A DNA stretch of 64,000 nucleotides from Bacillota bacterium. GTDB lineage: Bacteria; Bacillota_A; Clostridia; Tissierellales; Peptoniphilaceae. Of this stretch, positions 10,132 to 19,208 are shown piece after piece (position 1 is the stretch's first letter; each line of letters begins with the position of its first letter). The notes under the pieces are model-generated. The model saw nothing but the letters and a program-made list of their open reading frames with translations. It was not told where the DNA came from and made no database searches. Made by a program: the position numbers and the translations under genes. Where the stretch lies: the NCBI GenBank assembly GCA_023443045.1, contig JAEZWK010000001.1, forward strand, positions 10,430 to 74,429. The letters run 5' to 3'.

Positions 10132-11905
10132 ATCCATAAGATGGCGTTTTGTTTTTATTTATTTTCTTTTGATATTAAGCGTTGTTTTGATTTTATTTTC
10201 ATCCATTACTACTCGTTTAGAAAATAGTTTAGTCAATGATAAGATAAAAAATATTTCTGATAGAATTACACAGATGCTTGATACCACATATTTTAAGTCT
10301 GATTCGCTAGATGAAAATATTCGTGGAATTCAGGCTTCTTTGATTCGTCGTTTTCAAAATGATGAGGATATTTATATCATTTCTAGTGAGGATTTTACAA
10401 ATCTATTAGCTGTAAAGAGTTCTCATGCGAATAGAAATATCGGTCAAAATGCTTATACTTTGGAAGAACTCAAAGTAGAGCTTATTCAGAATGCCTACAG
10501 GGGTAATTTTTCAAATAAAAAGTTTGTAGAAAATGGCAATAAACAACATCTCGTCTTTCCTATTTTGTCGCAAAATAATAAGGTAAGCGGTGTTTTATAT
10601 GCCATTTTGCATTTAGATAGTATTTCAGATACTCTAAATAGAGTAAAAAGAATTATGCTGGATGCTTTTATTTTCACACTTATTATTACCATTATTTTTA
10701 GTTTTATTTTAGCAAGTGGTATTACCGGTCCTATTAGACAAGCTACAGAAGTTGCAAAAAAGATGAGAGATGGAGATTTTTCTTTAAAGCTGCAGGTTAA
10801 ATCCAATGACGAAATTGGTAGACTAGCTGAAATGTTTAATATGATGAGTATGGAGCTTGATAGAAATATTAAATATATAAAAAGAGAGTCAAATAAATTA
10901 GATACCATATTTTCACATATGCAGGAAGCTCTTTTAGCTATTGATCAGGATAAAAATATAATTCATATAAATCCGATGGCAAAAGAAGTTTTTGGTGTTT
11001 GTGATGAAAAAACTCTAGATGCTGCCAATCTAACTCTGGATGATATTGGTCTTATTAATGTAAATATAAAAAATCCATATTCCATTTATGGGGAAAATTT
11101 TATTACCAGAGATGATAAGACTTATAAGGCTATTTTTACAGCTTTTGATGATGAGAATTTAGATACTTCTGGTATTTTGATAATCTACCAGGATATGACC
11201 AAGGAAAAACATCTAGAAGATATGAGACGAGATTTTATTGCAAATGTAAGCCATGAATTAAAAACGCCTATCACGGGGATAAAGGCTTATGCTGAAACTC
11301 TTATGAGTATGGATCTAGATAGTGAAACTAGAAATAATTTTTTAAAAGTTATTAATGATGAATCAGATAGGATGGCTCATATTGTTAGAGATCTTCTCAC
11401 TTTGAGTACTCTTGATAATGTTGTGGAAGAGAAGAAAAAAGAGCTTGTAAATATTACTGATATTACAAAAAATGCAGTAATGCGTCAGAAGATGATAATA
11501 AAGGAAAAAAATCAGAGTATTCACGAATATTATGAGGATGATCTTTTTGTCTATACGAATAAAGATGATATCTTGCAAGTTATTATTAATTTGATAAGCA
11601 ATGCCAATAAATACACAAATGAAGGCGGAGTTATAAAAGTAGAGACCTATAAAAAGGGATCTTCTGTAATGATTAGTGTAGAAGATAATGGTATTGGTAT
11701 TCCAAAAGCAGATTTAGATAAAATTTTTGAAAGATTTTATAGAGTAGAAAAATCTCGTTCTAGAAGTATGGGTGGAACTGGACTTGGGCTTTCTATCGCT
11801 CAGAAGATGATAGAAACTTTGGGTGGTAAAATTTTAGTGGAGTCCGAACTCAATAAGGGAAGCAAATTTACAATAGTTTTGGATGATAGCCATGAAAAAT
11901 ATTAA
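10121..11905 (+). CDS. walK: Sensor histidine kinase WalK (YycG)
   Basis: Membrane kinase of 594 residues that phosphorylates WalR in response to cell-wall state. A helix at about residues 9-29, an extracellular domain, a second helix (~180-200) and a HAMP segment ([16 protein letters not shown]) are followed by a PAS domain (~265-370), the dimerisation box with phospho-His378 ([15 protein letters not shown]), and the ATPase N, G1 and G2 boxes ([25 protein letters not shown]). It starts with TTG, preceded by AGGA, and overlaps walR by 11 bp. WalH and WalI downstream are its usual regulators. Confidence 0.94.
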   Translation: MGLKSIRWRFVFIYFLLILSVVLILFSSITTRLENSLVNDKIKNISDRITQMLDTTYFKSDSLDENIRGIQASLIRRFQNDEDIYIISSEDFTNLLAVKSSHANRNIGQNAYTLEELKVELIQNAYRGNFSNKKFVENGNKQHLVFPILSQNNKVSGVLYAILHLDSISDTLNRVKRIMLDAFIFTLIITIIFSFILASGITGPIRQATEVAKKMRDGDFSLKLQVKSNDEIGRLAEMFNMMSMELDRNIKYIKRESNKLDTIFSHMQEALLAIDQDKNIIHINPMAKEVFGVCDEKTLDAANLTLDDIGLINVNIKNPYSIYGENFITRDDKTYKAIFTAFDDENLDTSGILIIYQDMTKEKHLEDMRRDFIANVSHELKTPITGIKAYAETLMSMDLDSETRNNFLKVINDESDRMAHIVRDLLTLSTLDNVVEEKKKELVNITDITKNAVMRQKMIIKEKNQSIHEYYEDDLFVYTNKDDILQVIINLISNANKYTNEGGVIKVETYKKGSSVMISVEDNGIGIPKADLDKIFERFYRVEKSRSRSMGGTGLGLSIAQKMIETLGGKILVESELNKGSKFTIVLDDSHEKY

Positions 11906-13004
11906 AAATTATATTTTATTATTTTTGATTATTACAGCATTATTTTTGTCTTATAAGATTTTGAATATAAAGCAAATTTCTGATATAGAAGAATCTGAAA
12001 CAATAGAAACAATAGATGTTTTTAAATATGCAAAATATTTTTCTTTTTCACCAAATAGAGAAATTTTTGATGCTATAGATTATAAGCTTGTAAATGAGCA
12101 AATCATTTCTTCTTTGGAGATTAATTCCTATGAAAAATTAGAAGATTTTTCTGCGTTTAAGGATTTTAAATTTAAAGAATCGGGAAGACTTTTGATTCCT
12201 AGTTTTAATTTTCCAACTTCGCTTTTTTCAAATAGTTTGAATGTCAAAAATAATTTTAAATTTGCTGAGATTCGCGGTGTATTTTTGGGAAGAGATTATG
12301 TTTTATACAACACTGAAGATGGAGTTTATAAATATAAAAGTAAGTCTGTAGATTTTAAAGAGGCAAAGATGTTTTTTTCTTTTGATGAGGATCTCAATTA
12401 TAAGAATTCTACAAATGTAAATTTTTATGCAGAGGAAGAAAATTTAGTTCAAAATTTGAGTTATAGAGAACTTAATTCTATAGCTGAGGAGTTTTTGCAG
12501 CAGAATAATTTTTATGAAACAGAGCAGCAAGATGGCTATATTTTCAATACAGATTTAAAGAGTTTAGAGATTCTAATAAATGGCGAGATTTCATTTTCTC
12601 AGACTATAAACAATGTAGATGAAAGGCTAAATCTTTTGGATAGCTTAGTGAATTTGAAAAAATTTGTACTTAGTATGCCTCTTAATTTTAAAAATTATAG
12701 GATAGTAAATTTAATTGAATTCAAGACAAATTTAGATGATAGTAGTTTTATTGTAGAGCTTTTGCCAGAAGAATCTATAGCTGTTAGAAATGCTTATAAA
12801 GATGGAATTTATGTAAAGATTCAGAAAAATAGAGTGTCAGAATTTAGAAGTATGTATGTAAATGCTAGCAATTATTCTGATATTTTTAGAAAGCCTGAAA
12901 TAGAAGGATTGAAAGTTGATACATCTTTAAATAATTATTTCTTGTATGAAAGAAAAGGAAATCTTTTGGAATTAAAAAGAATTGATATTAGTGAAGAAAG
13001 GTAA
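11883..13004 (+). CDS. walH: WalK regulator WalH (YycH)
   Basis: 373-residue single-pass membrane protein with an N-terminal anchor (ILLFLIITALFLSYKIL) and a large extracytoplasmic domain. Sequence is poorly conserved; identity rests mainly on position between walK and walI, topology and length. In Bacillus and Staphylococcus YycH and YycI contact WalK transmembrane helices and tune its activity. Starts within the 3' end of walK; ATG at 11892 is an alternative start three codons on. Confidence 0.8.
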   Translation: MIAMKNIKNYILLFLIITALFLSYKILNIKQISDIEESETIETIDVFKYAKYFSFSPNREIFDAIDYKLVNEQIISSLEINSYEKLEDFSAFKDFKFKESGRLLIPSFNFPTSLFSNSLNVKNNFKFAEIRGVFLGRDYVLYNTEDGVYKYKSKSVDFKEAKMFFSFDEDLNYKNSTNVNFYAEEENLVQNLSYRELNSIAEEFLQQNNFYETEQQDGYIFNTDLKSLEILINGEISFSQTINNVDERLNLLDSLVNLKKFVLSMPLNFKNYRIVNLIEFKTNLDDSSFIVELLPEESIAVRNAYKDGIYVKIQKNRVSEFRSMYVNASNYSDIFRKPEIEGLKVDTSLNNYFLYERKGNLLELKRIDISEER

Positions 13005-13009
13005 TCGTT

Positions 13010-13822
13010 TTGGATTTTGAAAAAACAAAGACTCAGCTCATTATTTTATTTGTTCTATTAAATATCTTTTTGCTTTACACCCTTGTTACTAGACGTGAAC
13101 AAAAGGGTGATAATTTTGATGTCAATAGCATTTTAAAAAAGTATGGTATAGAAAATTATGCAGACATTCCTGAAAATATTAGCGCAAAAAAGATTCGTAT
13201 GGAGTTTGTTATTCCGGATGTGGATGATATTGCTAAAGTTTTTTTTGATGATCCAGTTATAAAAAGTGATGAATTGATAACTGAAATTTCAGAAGGTTTT
13301 GAATCATTAAGCATTATAAATAGAAAGCTTTTGCGGTATAAAAATACTCCTGAAAAGAGAGATAGAAAGATAAAAACTCTGGATGAAGCTAGAAGCATTG
13401 CTATAGATTTTTTGAAAAAAAGATATCTCTATGACAATTTGGTTTTAAATTATGAAGAGTATAAATATAATAATTTTACATTTTCATTTGGGCTAAAAGA
13501 TCCTAATTCGGGATTGTTTTTAGAAAGGGCTTATACAAATATAAGTCTCAATGAAGATGGTGTAATTTTTATGGAAAGAACTTCATTTCTTATCCCCACT
13601 CCTCAAAAAGAAGAAATTTCTATAGAGGATCCAAAAAGATTGTTACTTAAACTCATAAATTATAAAGAAGCTAGTGGCAGACAAATTGTAGAGATCTTGC
13701 CCTGCTACAGTTTCAATACTTCTAAAAGTCCTTACTTAGTTTATGAAAATGCAGAAGGAGGAAATGCCCGATTAGGACTTAGAGTAAGATTTAAAGACGG
13801 GCTTATTATTGTGCTAGAATGA
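13010..13822 (+). CDS. walI: WalK regulator WalI (YycI)
   Basis: 270-residue protein with one N-terminal membrane helix (LIILFVLLNIFLLYTLV) and an extracytoplasmic domain of the YycH/YycI type. It starts at TTG with an AAGG Shine-Dalgarno and its end overlaps walJ. As with WalH the call depends on operon position plus topology. Partner of WalH in controlling WalK. Confidence 0.8.
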   Translation: MDFEKTKTQLIILFVLLNIFLLYTLVTRREQKGDNFDVNSILKKYGIENYADIPENISAKKIRMEFVIPDVDDIAKVFFDDPVIKSDELITEISEGFESLSIINRKLLRYKNTPEKRDRKIKTLDEARSIAIDFLKKRYLYDNLVLNYEEYKYNNFTFSFGLKDPNSGLFLERAYTNISLNEDGVIFMERTSFLIPTPQKEEISIEDPKRLLLKLINYKEASGRQIVEILPCYSFNTSKSPYLVYENAEGGNARLGLRVRFKDGLIIVLE

Positions 13823-14592
13823 TAAAATTTGTATCTTTAGGTAGTGGCAGTTCAGGAAACGCTCATTATATAGAAACTTCTAACACAAAGATTTTAATTG
13901 ACTGCGGAATAAATGGTAAAACACTTCAATCTCGTTTAAATGAAATAGGAGTATCACCAGAAGAATTGGATGGAATAGTATTGACACATGAACATAGAGA
14001 TCATGTGGCAGGAGTCGGGATTGCTTCTAGAAAATATAATCTAAAAATTTATGCCAACGAAAAAACTATAATGGAAAGTTTTCCAATAATTGGCAAGGTA
14101 GATTTTAATAATATAAGAGTATTTAAGTCTAATTTTAGAATAAATGATTTACTAATTGAGCCTTTTAATGTAAGTCATGATGCAAAAGATCCGGTTCAAT
14201 TTACTATAAAAAATGAGGATAGAAAAATCACCATTTTGACGGATCTGGGAATTGTGACAGATGAGATTTTAGAGAAGACAAAGGATTCGGATATTTTTTT
14301 AGTAGAGGCAAATCACGATGTGGATTTACTTTTAAATGGAAGATATAAGTATACATTAAAGAGGAGAATTCTATCTTCAAAAGGTCATCTATCTAACGAA
14401 GATGCAGGAAAATTTTTGATAAAGCAGAGAGTAAAAAAAAGCAATCATGTAGTATTAGCACATCTATCTAGTGAAAATACAACAGAAGAAATCACCTTTA
14501 ATCATGTAAAAAATATGCTAGTAAAAGAAAATCTTCCCTGCAACCTAAGCCTCTCTTATAGAAATAAAATAGGAAAGATAATAGAATTATGA
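13819..14592 (+). CDS. walJ: MBL-fold metallohydrolase WalJ (YycJ)
   Basis: 257-residue metallo-beta-lactamase-fold protein, normally the last Wal operon member, thought to act as a nuclease linked to replication and repair. Metal ligands are in LTHEHRDHVAGV, with further His and Asp in SHDAKDP, LTDLG and the terminal ALAHLSSENTT region. It begins GSGSSGNAHYIE, characteristic of the family. Overlaps walI (ATGA) and rlmH. Confidence 0.93.
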   Translation: MIKFVSLGSGSSGNAHYIETSNTKILIDCGINGKTLQSRLNEIGVSPEELDGIVLTHEHRDHVAGVGIASRKYNLKIYANEKTIMESFPIIGKVDFNNIRVFKSNFRINDLLIEPFNVSHDAKDPVQFTIKNEDRKITILTDLGIVTDEILEKTKDSDIFLVEANHDVDLLLNGRYKYTLKRRILSSKGHLSNEDAGKFLIKQRVKKSNHVVLAHLSSENTTEEITFNHVKNMLVKENLPCNLSLSYRNKIGKIIEL

Positions 14593-15044
14593 TCAAACTT
14601 ATAACAACTGGTAAAATCGAAAAAAATTATCAAAATTTGTTGGATGAATATATCAAAAAGATCAATATTTACGAAAAAATAGTTCATACGCAACTAAAAG
14701 AAGAAAAATTAAAAAGTGATGGATCAAATATCACACAAAAGCTTGAGGCAGAAACTAAAAGAGCATTACAAAACGCAGATGGAGATATATATTTTCTAGA
14801 CGAAAGAGGAGAATTTTATGACTCTATAGAATTTTCTGAAATAATTAAAAAGAATCATGAAAAAGGAAGAGCAACTAGCTTTATAATAGGTGGAAGCAAT
14901 GGATATGATCAGGAATTAATCAAAAATCATAAAAAGATATCACTTTCTAAAATGACATTTTTGCACCACTTTGCTACACTTTTTCTAATAGAACAAATAT
15001 ATAGAGCATTCACAATAATAAATAAAAAAGAGTATCACAAATGA
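14589..15044 (+). CDS. rlmH: 23S rRNA (pseudouridine1915-N3)-methyltransferase RlmH
   Basis: SPOUT-class methyltransferase that modifies helix 69 of 23S rRNA in intact ribosomes. At 151 residues it is slightly short of the usual ~158. The SPOUT knot segments FIIGGSNGYDQELIK and LSKMTFLHHFATLFLIEQIYRAF are clear. Overlaps walJ by 4 bp and the sortase gene by 4 bp. Location right after the wal operon matches many Firmicutes. Confidence 0.93.
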   Translation: MIKLITTGKIEKNYQNLLDEYIKKINIYEKIVHTQLKEEKLKSDGSNITQKLEAETKRALQNADGDIYFLDERGEFYDSIEFSEIIKKNHEKGRATSFIIGGSNGYDQELIKNHKKISLSKMTFLHHFATLFLIEQIYRAFTIINKKEYHK

Positions 15045-15718
15045 AAATAATAAAAAGAATAATAAGTATTTTTCTCTTTATTCTGTGCATATTTTTTATC
15101 TATTTGGGATTTAATGACAATACAAAAAAGAATAACCTAGAAATAGTAGAAGAAATAAAAGATAATTCACAAAATGAAGAAGAATTTTTTAAAAATTTAG
15201 AAGAAAAAAATATAATCTGTAAAATAAATATACCTAAAGTAACGGAAGATTATGTAGTTATGGGCACGGATAATAGCTATTATTTACATCATTCTATAGA
15301 TGGTAAAAAATCAAAATCTGGTGCACTTTTTTTCGACTACAGAACAAGCGATGAAGACAGTGTAAAAATTATTTATGGCCACAATATGGATAATGGAACA
15401 TTCTTTTCAAATATTGTAAAATTTTATGATGAAGACTTTAGGAGAGATATAAAAGAAGTCACGCTAGATTATGGAAAAACAATAAAAAAATACAAGCCAA
15501 TCGCAATATTTGAAGTGGATCTGGATGTGGATAGAGATTTTATATATTCCAATATTAGAAATTTAGATAAATATGGCAGAGATAAATTTATCCAAAACAT
15601 TGAAAAACGTGGATTTTTCTTTGAAGAATTCTCTCAGAACAAAGATGTATTATTGCTATCTACATGCAACAACAAAAAAAATGACGCAAGAATATGTTTG
15701 GTGTTAGAAGAAAACTAG
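15041..15718 (+). CDS. srtB: Class B sortase
   Basis: 225-residue membrane-anchored transpeptidase that attaches proteins to peptidoglycan or builds pili. An N-terminal helix (IISIFLFILCIFFIYLGF) is followed by the catalytic domain with His in YGHNMDNGTFF, Cys in LLLSTCNN and Arg in ARICLVLE. The segment between His and Cys is long and helix-containing as in SrtB. No sorting-signal substrate is encoded next to it, so its client is unknown. It is the final gene of the wal-rlmH operon. Confidence 0.88.
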   Translation: MKIIKRIISIFLFILCIFFIYLGFNDNTKKNNLEIVEEIKDNSQNEEEFFKNLEEKNIICKINIPKVTEDYVVMGTDNSYYLHHSIDGKKSKSGALFFDYRTSDEDSVKIIYGHNMDNGTFFSNIVKFYDEDFRRDIKEVTLDYGKTIKKYKPIAIFEVDLDVDRDFIYSNIRNLDKYGRDKFIQNIEKRGFFFEEFSQNKDVLLLSTCNNKKNDARICLVLEEN

Positions 15719-15731
15719 ATATCTTTTTGTA

Positions 15732-15760
15732 TTTACAATTATAAAAAAATATGTTAAAAT
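15732..15760 (+). promoter_or_regulatory. Promoter of the rpmH-rnpA operon
   Basis: TTTACA (15732-15737), 17-bp spacer, TAAAAT (15755-15760) with an extended -10 (TGT before it), about 35 bp upstream of the rpmH ATG. Confidence 0.65.
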
Positions 15761-15794
15761 TGATGAGATAAATTATATTTAAGGAGGTGTACTC

Positions 15795-15929
15795 ATGAAG
15801 AGAACTTACCAACCTAAAAGAAGACAAAGAAGTAAAGTTCACGGTTTTAGACAAAGAATGAAAACTACAGCTGGACGTAAAGTATTAAAAAGAAGAAGAC
15901 AAAAAGGAAGAAAGGTTTTGAGTGCTTAG
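15795..15929 (+). CDS. rpmH: 50S ribosomal protein L34
   Basis: 44-residue ribosomal protein of the large subunit. It starts [19 protein letters not shown] and ends in the usual basic tail KGRKVLSA. An AAGGAGGTG Shine-Dalgarno lies 7 bases upstream. Its TAG stop overlaps the GTG start of rnpA by one base, the classical rpmH-rnpA coupling. High expression is expected. Confidence 0.98.
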   Translation: MKRTYQPKRRQRSKVHGFRQRMKTTAGRKVLKRRRQKGRKVLSA

Positions 15930-16255
15930 TGCTTAAACAAAAAAACCGTCTAAGGCAGGATGAGGATTTCAATCGCCTTTATAACAAAGGAAAAAAAATA
16001 TCAAGTAAATTTTTTAATATATATTATTCCTATGGTTCGAAAAAAATTGGTATAGTGGTTAGTAAAAAACATGGCAAAGCTGTAAAAAGAAATCTCCTAA
16101 AGAGAAGAATAAAAGCTATCATGCTAACACAAATTCCGTCACTAAAACCATATAATTTAGTGATTGTACCCAAAACAACTACAGGAAATTTGAGTTTTTG
16201 TGAATTGAAAAAAAACCTCATCCAAATCCTATGCCAAGAAAGAATTGTTAAATGA
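15929..16255 (+). CDS. rnpA: Ribonuclease P protein component
   Basis: 108-residue protein cofactor of RNase P, which trims tRNA 5' ends. The conserved basic RNR-type motif is present as KKHGKAVKRNLLKRRIKAI. GTG start shared with the rpmH stop. It overlaps yidD by 4 bp. Confidence 0.96.
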   Translation: MLKQKNRLRQDEDFNRLYNKGKKISSKFFNIYYSYGSKKIGIVVSKKHGKAVKRNLLKRRIKAIMLTQIPSLKPYNLVIVPKTTTGNLSFCELKKNLIQILCQERIVK

Positions 16256-16464
16256 AATATTTAGCTCTTTTTTTTATTTATATTTATCAAAAATTTTTAA
16301 AAATACTAATTCCGGGAAAACATTGCAAATTTATACCCAGTTGTAGTGAGTATGCAAAGGAAGCCTTTAAAAAATATCCATTTATAAAGGCGCTAAAGCT
16401 CAGTATAAAAAGAATAATGAGATGTAGACCTGGAACTGAGGGCGGATATGATCCCGTGCCTTAA
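16252..16464 (+). CDS. yidD: Membrane protein insertion efficiency factor YidD
   Basis: 70-residue amphipathic protein helping YidC-dependent membrane insertion. Carries the three family cysteines: CKFIPSCSEYA and the last in MRCRPGTEGGYDPVP. Sits between rnpA and yidC as usual. Confidence 0.95.
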   Translation: MKYLALFFIYIYQKFLKILIPGKHCKFIPSCSEYAKEAFKKYPFIKALKLSIKRIMRCRPGTEGGYDPVP

Positions 16465-16476
16465 GAAAGGAAAAAT

Positions 16477-17190
16477 ATGTTTAGATTTTTAGGTACTATA
16501 TTTGGTGCCCTGTTAAAAATAATATATGATTTATTACATACAATTGGAAGCGAACCAGAAAGTATAAGTTATTTTTCACTTGCTATTATACTTGCTACAA
16601 TTGTTGTAAAAGTAATAATCTTGCCACTTAACTTAAAAAGCGCAAGAGCTATGAAAAAGACACAGGAATTACAGCCGCAGGCAGAGGAAATTAGAATAAA
16701 ATTTAAACACGATCCTCAGCAGATGAATGCGAAAATAGCAAAATTATATAAAGAAAATAATGCATCACTCACAGGTGGATGTCTACCCATGTTACTTACA
16801 ATTCCTATAATATTTGGATTTTTTGCGGTTATACAAAATCCTACTCAATATGCTTTTACTGAAGAAGCATTTGCTACGATGCAAAAGAATTTTTTGTGGA
16901 TAAAAGATTTAACACAGCCTGATCCCTATTGGTATGCGTTGCCTCTAATAGTAGGAATACTCACCTATCTACAGACACTTACCACACCTAAAAATCCAAC
17001 TGTAGAAGGAAATAATTCTATGCAGGTTATGAATTTAATGATGCCACTTATGATATTTTGGTTCTCATTAAAATACGCAGGCGGACTTTCATTATATTGG
17101 GCAACATCTACACTATTTACAATAATACAGAGTATAATCTCTAATAAAGAAATCTTTGTAAAAAATGTAAATAATCTTTTAAACAGATAA
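16477..17190 (+). CDS. yidC: Membrane protein insertase YidC/Oxa1 family
   Basis: 237-residue insertase with five predicted membrane segments. The conserved Arg that forms the hydrophilic groove is in ILPLNLKSARAMKKTQ, followed by the coiled cytoplasmic hairpin and LTGGCLPMLLTIPIIFGFF. It lacks the N-terminal lipoprotein signal often seen in Bacillus SpoIIIJ, so it begins directly with a membrane segment. Good AAGG Shine-Dalgarno; jag follows after 9 bp. Confidence 0.94.
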   Translation: MFRFLGTIFGALLKIIYDLLHTIGSEPESISYFSLAIILATIVVKVIILPLNLKSARAMKKTQELQPQAEEIRIKFKHDPQQMNAKIAKLYKENNASLTGGCLPMLLTIPIIFGFFAVIQNPTQYAFTEEAFATMQKNFLWIKDLTQPDPYWYALPLIVGILTYLQTLTTPKNPTVEGNNSMQVMNLMMPLMIFWFSLKYAGGLSLYWATSTLFTIIQSIISNKEIFVKNVNNLLNR

Positions 17191-17199
17191 GGAGCGCAT

Positions 17200-17853
17200 A
17201 TGAATCAAGTAATTGTAGAAGGAAAAAATTTAGAACACGCACTAGATTTAGCTACAAATGAATTGAATATAGAAAATGTAGGCGAAGGCTTCGATTATGA
17301 AATCCTGGAAGAAACAGAAGAAAAAACTGTAATCAAGGCTACAAAGACTTTTGAAGAAATAAAAGAAGAAATCGCTGATCCTGATGATGTAGTAGAAGGA
17401 GTAAAAGATTTTTTAGAAAAGCTAGTTGAAAAAATGGGATATGATTCAGAAATTGAAGTTATAGATGCGCGTGAAAACGAAGGCTCTATAGTTATGGATA
17501 TTGTACCTAAATCTTTTAAAGATAATTCACAATTTATTGGAAAAAGAGGAGAAACTCTACAAAGTATTGGAATCATAACCAATTTGTTTATAAAAAACAA
17601 TTTTAACACAGATTTAAGAATAGAAGTAGACTGTGGAGATTACTTGTATTCACACAAAGAAGATATAAAAGCAGTTTCTAGGAGCGTAGCAAAAAAAGCT
17701 TTGCAATATGGTTCTTACAAAATGAGACCTATGAACGCTTATGACAGAAGAGTGGTACACCAGTTATTGACGGATGAGTTTCCAGAACTCACTACACACT
17801 CAGAAGGAGAAGAGCCTGCTAGATACGTAGTTATAGAGAAAAAACCGCAGTAG
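17200..17853 (+). CDS. jag: RNA-binding protein Jag (KhpB/EloR)
   Basis: 217-residue protein with three parts: Jag_N (residues 1-~55), KH domain (VPKSFKDNSQFIGKRGETLQ) and R3H domain (MNAYDRRVVHQLLTD). Binds RNA, partners KhpA and links to cell elongation in streptococci. Cotranscribed with yidC. A terminator overlaps its stop codon. Confidence 0.94.
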   Translation: MNQVIVEGKNLEHALDLATNELNIENVGEGFDYEILEETEEKTVIKATKTFEEIKEEIADPDDVVEGVKDFLEKLVEKMGYDSEIEVIDARENEGSIVMDIVPKSFKDNSQFIGKRGETLQSIGIITNLFIKNNFNTDLRIEVDCGDYLYSHKEDIKAVSRSVAKKALQYGSYKMRPMNAYDRRVVHQLLTDEFPELTTHSEGEEPARYVVIEKKPQ

Positions 17854-17865
17854 GCGGTTTTTATT
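17840..17865 (+). terminator. Terminator/attenuator between jag and mnmE
   Basis: Stem AAAACCGC/GGCGGTTTT with loop AGTA spanning the jag stop, followed by TTTTATTTTTT. mnmE starts only 16 bp later, so some read-through or a nearby promoter is required. Confidence 0.65.
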
Positions 17866-17878
17866 TTTTAGGAGAAAT

Positions 17879-19207
17879 ATGAAAGAAACAGTTGTTGCAA
17901 TCTCTACCCCACCAGGACGTGGAGGTATAGGTATAGTTAGAATGTCTGGGAAAGACTCATTAAAAATAGTTAATAAAGTATTTAAAGGAAAAGATTTGAT
18001 TCCGCGATATATGACATATGGCCATATTTTGGATGAAAAAAATATAGTAGATGAGGTTATGGTCTGTTATTATCAAGCTCTAAAGTCCTATACAAAGGAA
18101 GATATGGTAGAAATTTTTTGCCACGGTGGATATGTAAGCTGTGTTATGGTGCTGGATATATTGCTTAAAAATGGTGCAGTATTAGCAGAGGGCGGAGAAT
18201 TTACAAAGAGAGCTTTCTTTAATGGGCGCATAAATTTATTAGAAGCAGAAGCTATAAAGGGAATTATAGACAGTGAGTCCAAGACGGAACAACAGTTGTA
18301 CCAGAGAATATATAGCGGGAAGCTCTCCGAAAAAATAGATTATCTAATGGATGAGATGATATCTTTAGTTGCGGAGTGTGAGGCAAAGATAGATTATCCA
18401 GAATTGGGTGATGTGGAAGATTTTAAAGAAAGAATAAATATAATAAGCGAAAGAATCGATTCACTGATATCTGATGCTAATAGAAGTAAACTCTATCAGG
18501 AGGGAATAAAAACCGCTATTTTGGGAAGACCAAATGTGGGTAAAAGTTCGCTATTAAACATGCTTACAAATAAGGAAAGAGCGATAGTAACAGAAATACC
18601 AGGAACTACCAGAGATACTATAGAAGAAAGAATTTTCTATAGAGATATTTCTCTTAATTTGGTCGATACAGCAGGTATTAGAAACACTGATGAATTGGTA
18701 GAAAAAATTGGTATCGATATTTCTAAAAAAACCGCTGAGATAAGCGATCTTATAATTCTTATGATAGATGCAAGTGAAGAATTATCAGAAGATGATCTAT
18801 TATTGCTCAGTTCATACAACGATAAAAAGAAGATTGTCTTTTTGAATAAGCTAGATAAAACACAAAAAGTTTCTGAAGAGGATATAAAGAAGTATGGCGT
18901 AGATGTAATTGCTGGAAGTGTAAAAAATGATATAGGAATTCGTGAGTTATTAGAAAAGATTTATGATATGCTAAAAACTAATTTAGATAGTGAATTCGTC
19001 TCTTTATTTAATATTAGACAGATAAATTTATTAGAAGAAGCAAAGGAAGAACTAGCTAAGGCAAAATCAGATATGGATTATATGCCATTTGAAGTTGTGG
19101 AGGTATCTCTAAGAGTTGCGCTCGATAAAGTTTTAGAGATTATAGGAAGAGTTGGAGACGACGAAATAATAGATAGAGTATTTAAAGATTTTTGTGTAGG
19201 GAAATAA
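17879..19207 (+). CDS. mnmE: tRNA modification GTPase MnmE
   Basis: 442-residue GTPase that, with MnmG, installs the 5-carboxymethylaminomethyl group on wobble U34 of tRNAs. N-terminal folate-binding domain (GRGGIGIVRMSG), helical domain, inserted G domain with GRPNVGKSSLLNML, DTAGIR and NKLD, and the C-terminal catalytic Cys in FCVGK. mnmG starts immediately after. Confidence 0.97.
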   Translation: MKETVVAISTPPGRGGIGIVRMSGKDSLKIVNKVFKGKDLIPRYMTYGHILDEKNIVDEVMVCYYQALKSYTKEDMVEIFCHGGYVSCVMVLDILLKNGAVLAEGGEFTKRAFFNGRINLLEAEAIKGIIDSESKTEQQLYQRIYSGKLSEKIDYLMDEMISLVAECEAKIDYPELGDVEDFKERINIISERIDSLISDANRSKLYQEGIKTAILGRPNVGKSSLLNMLTNKERAIVTEIPGTTRDTIEERIFYRDISLNLVDTAGIRNTDELVEKIGIDISKKTAEISDLIILMIDASEELSEDDLLLLSSYNDKKKIVFLNKLDKTQKVSEEDIKKYGVDVIAGSVKNDIGIRELLEKIYDMLKTNLDSEFVSLFNIRQINLLEEAKEELAKAKSDMDYMPFEVVEVSLRVALDKVLEIIGRVGDDEIIDRVFKDFCVGK

Positions 19208-19208
19208 T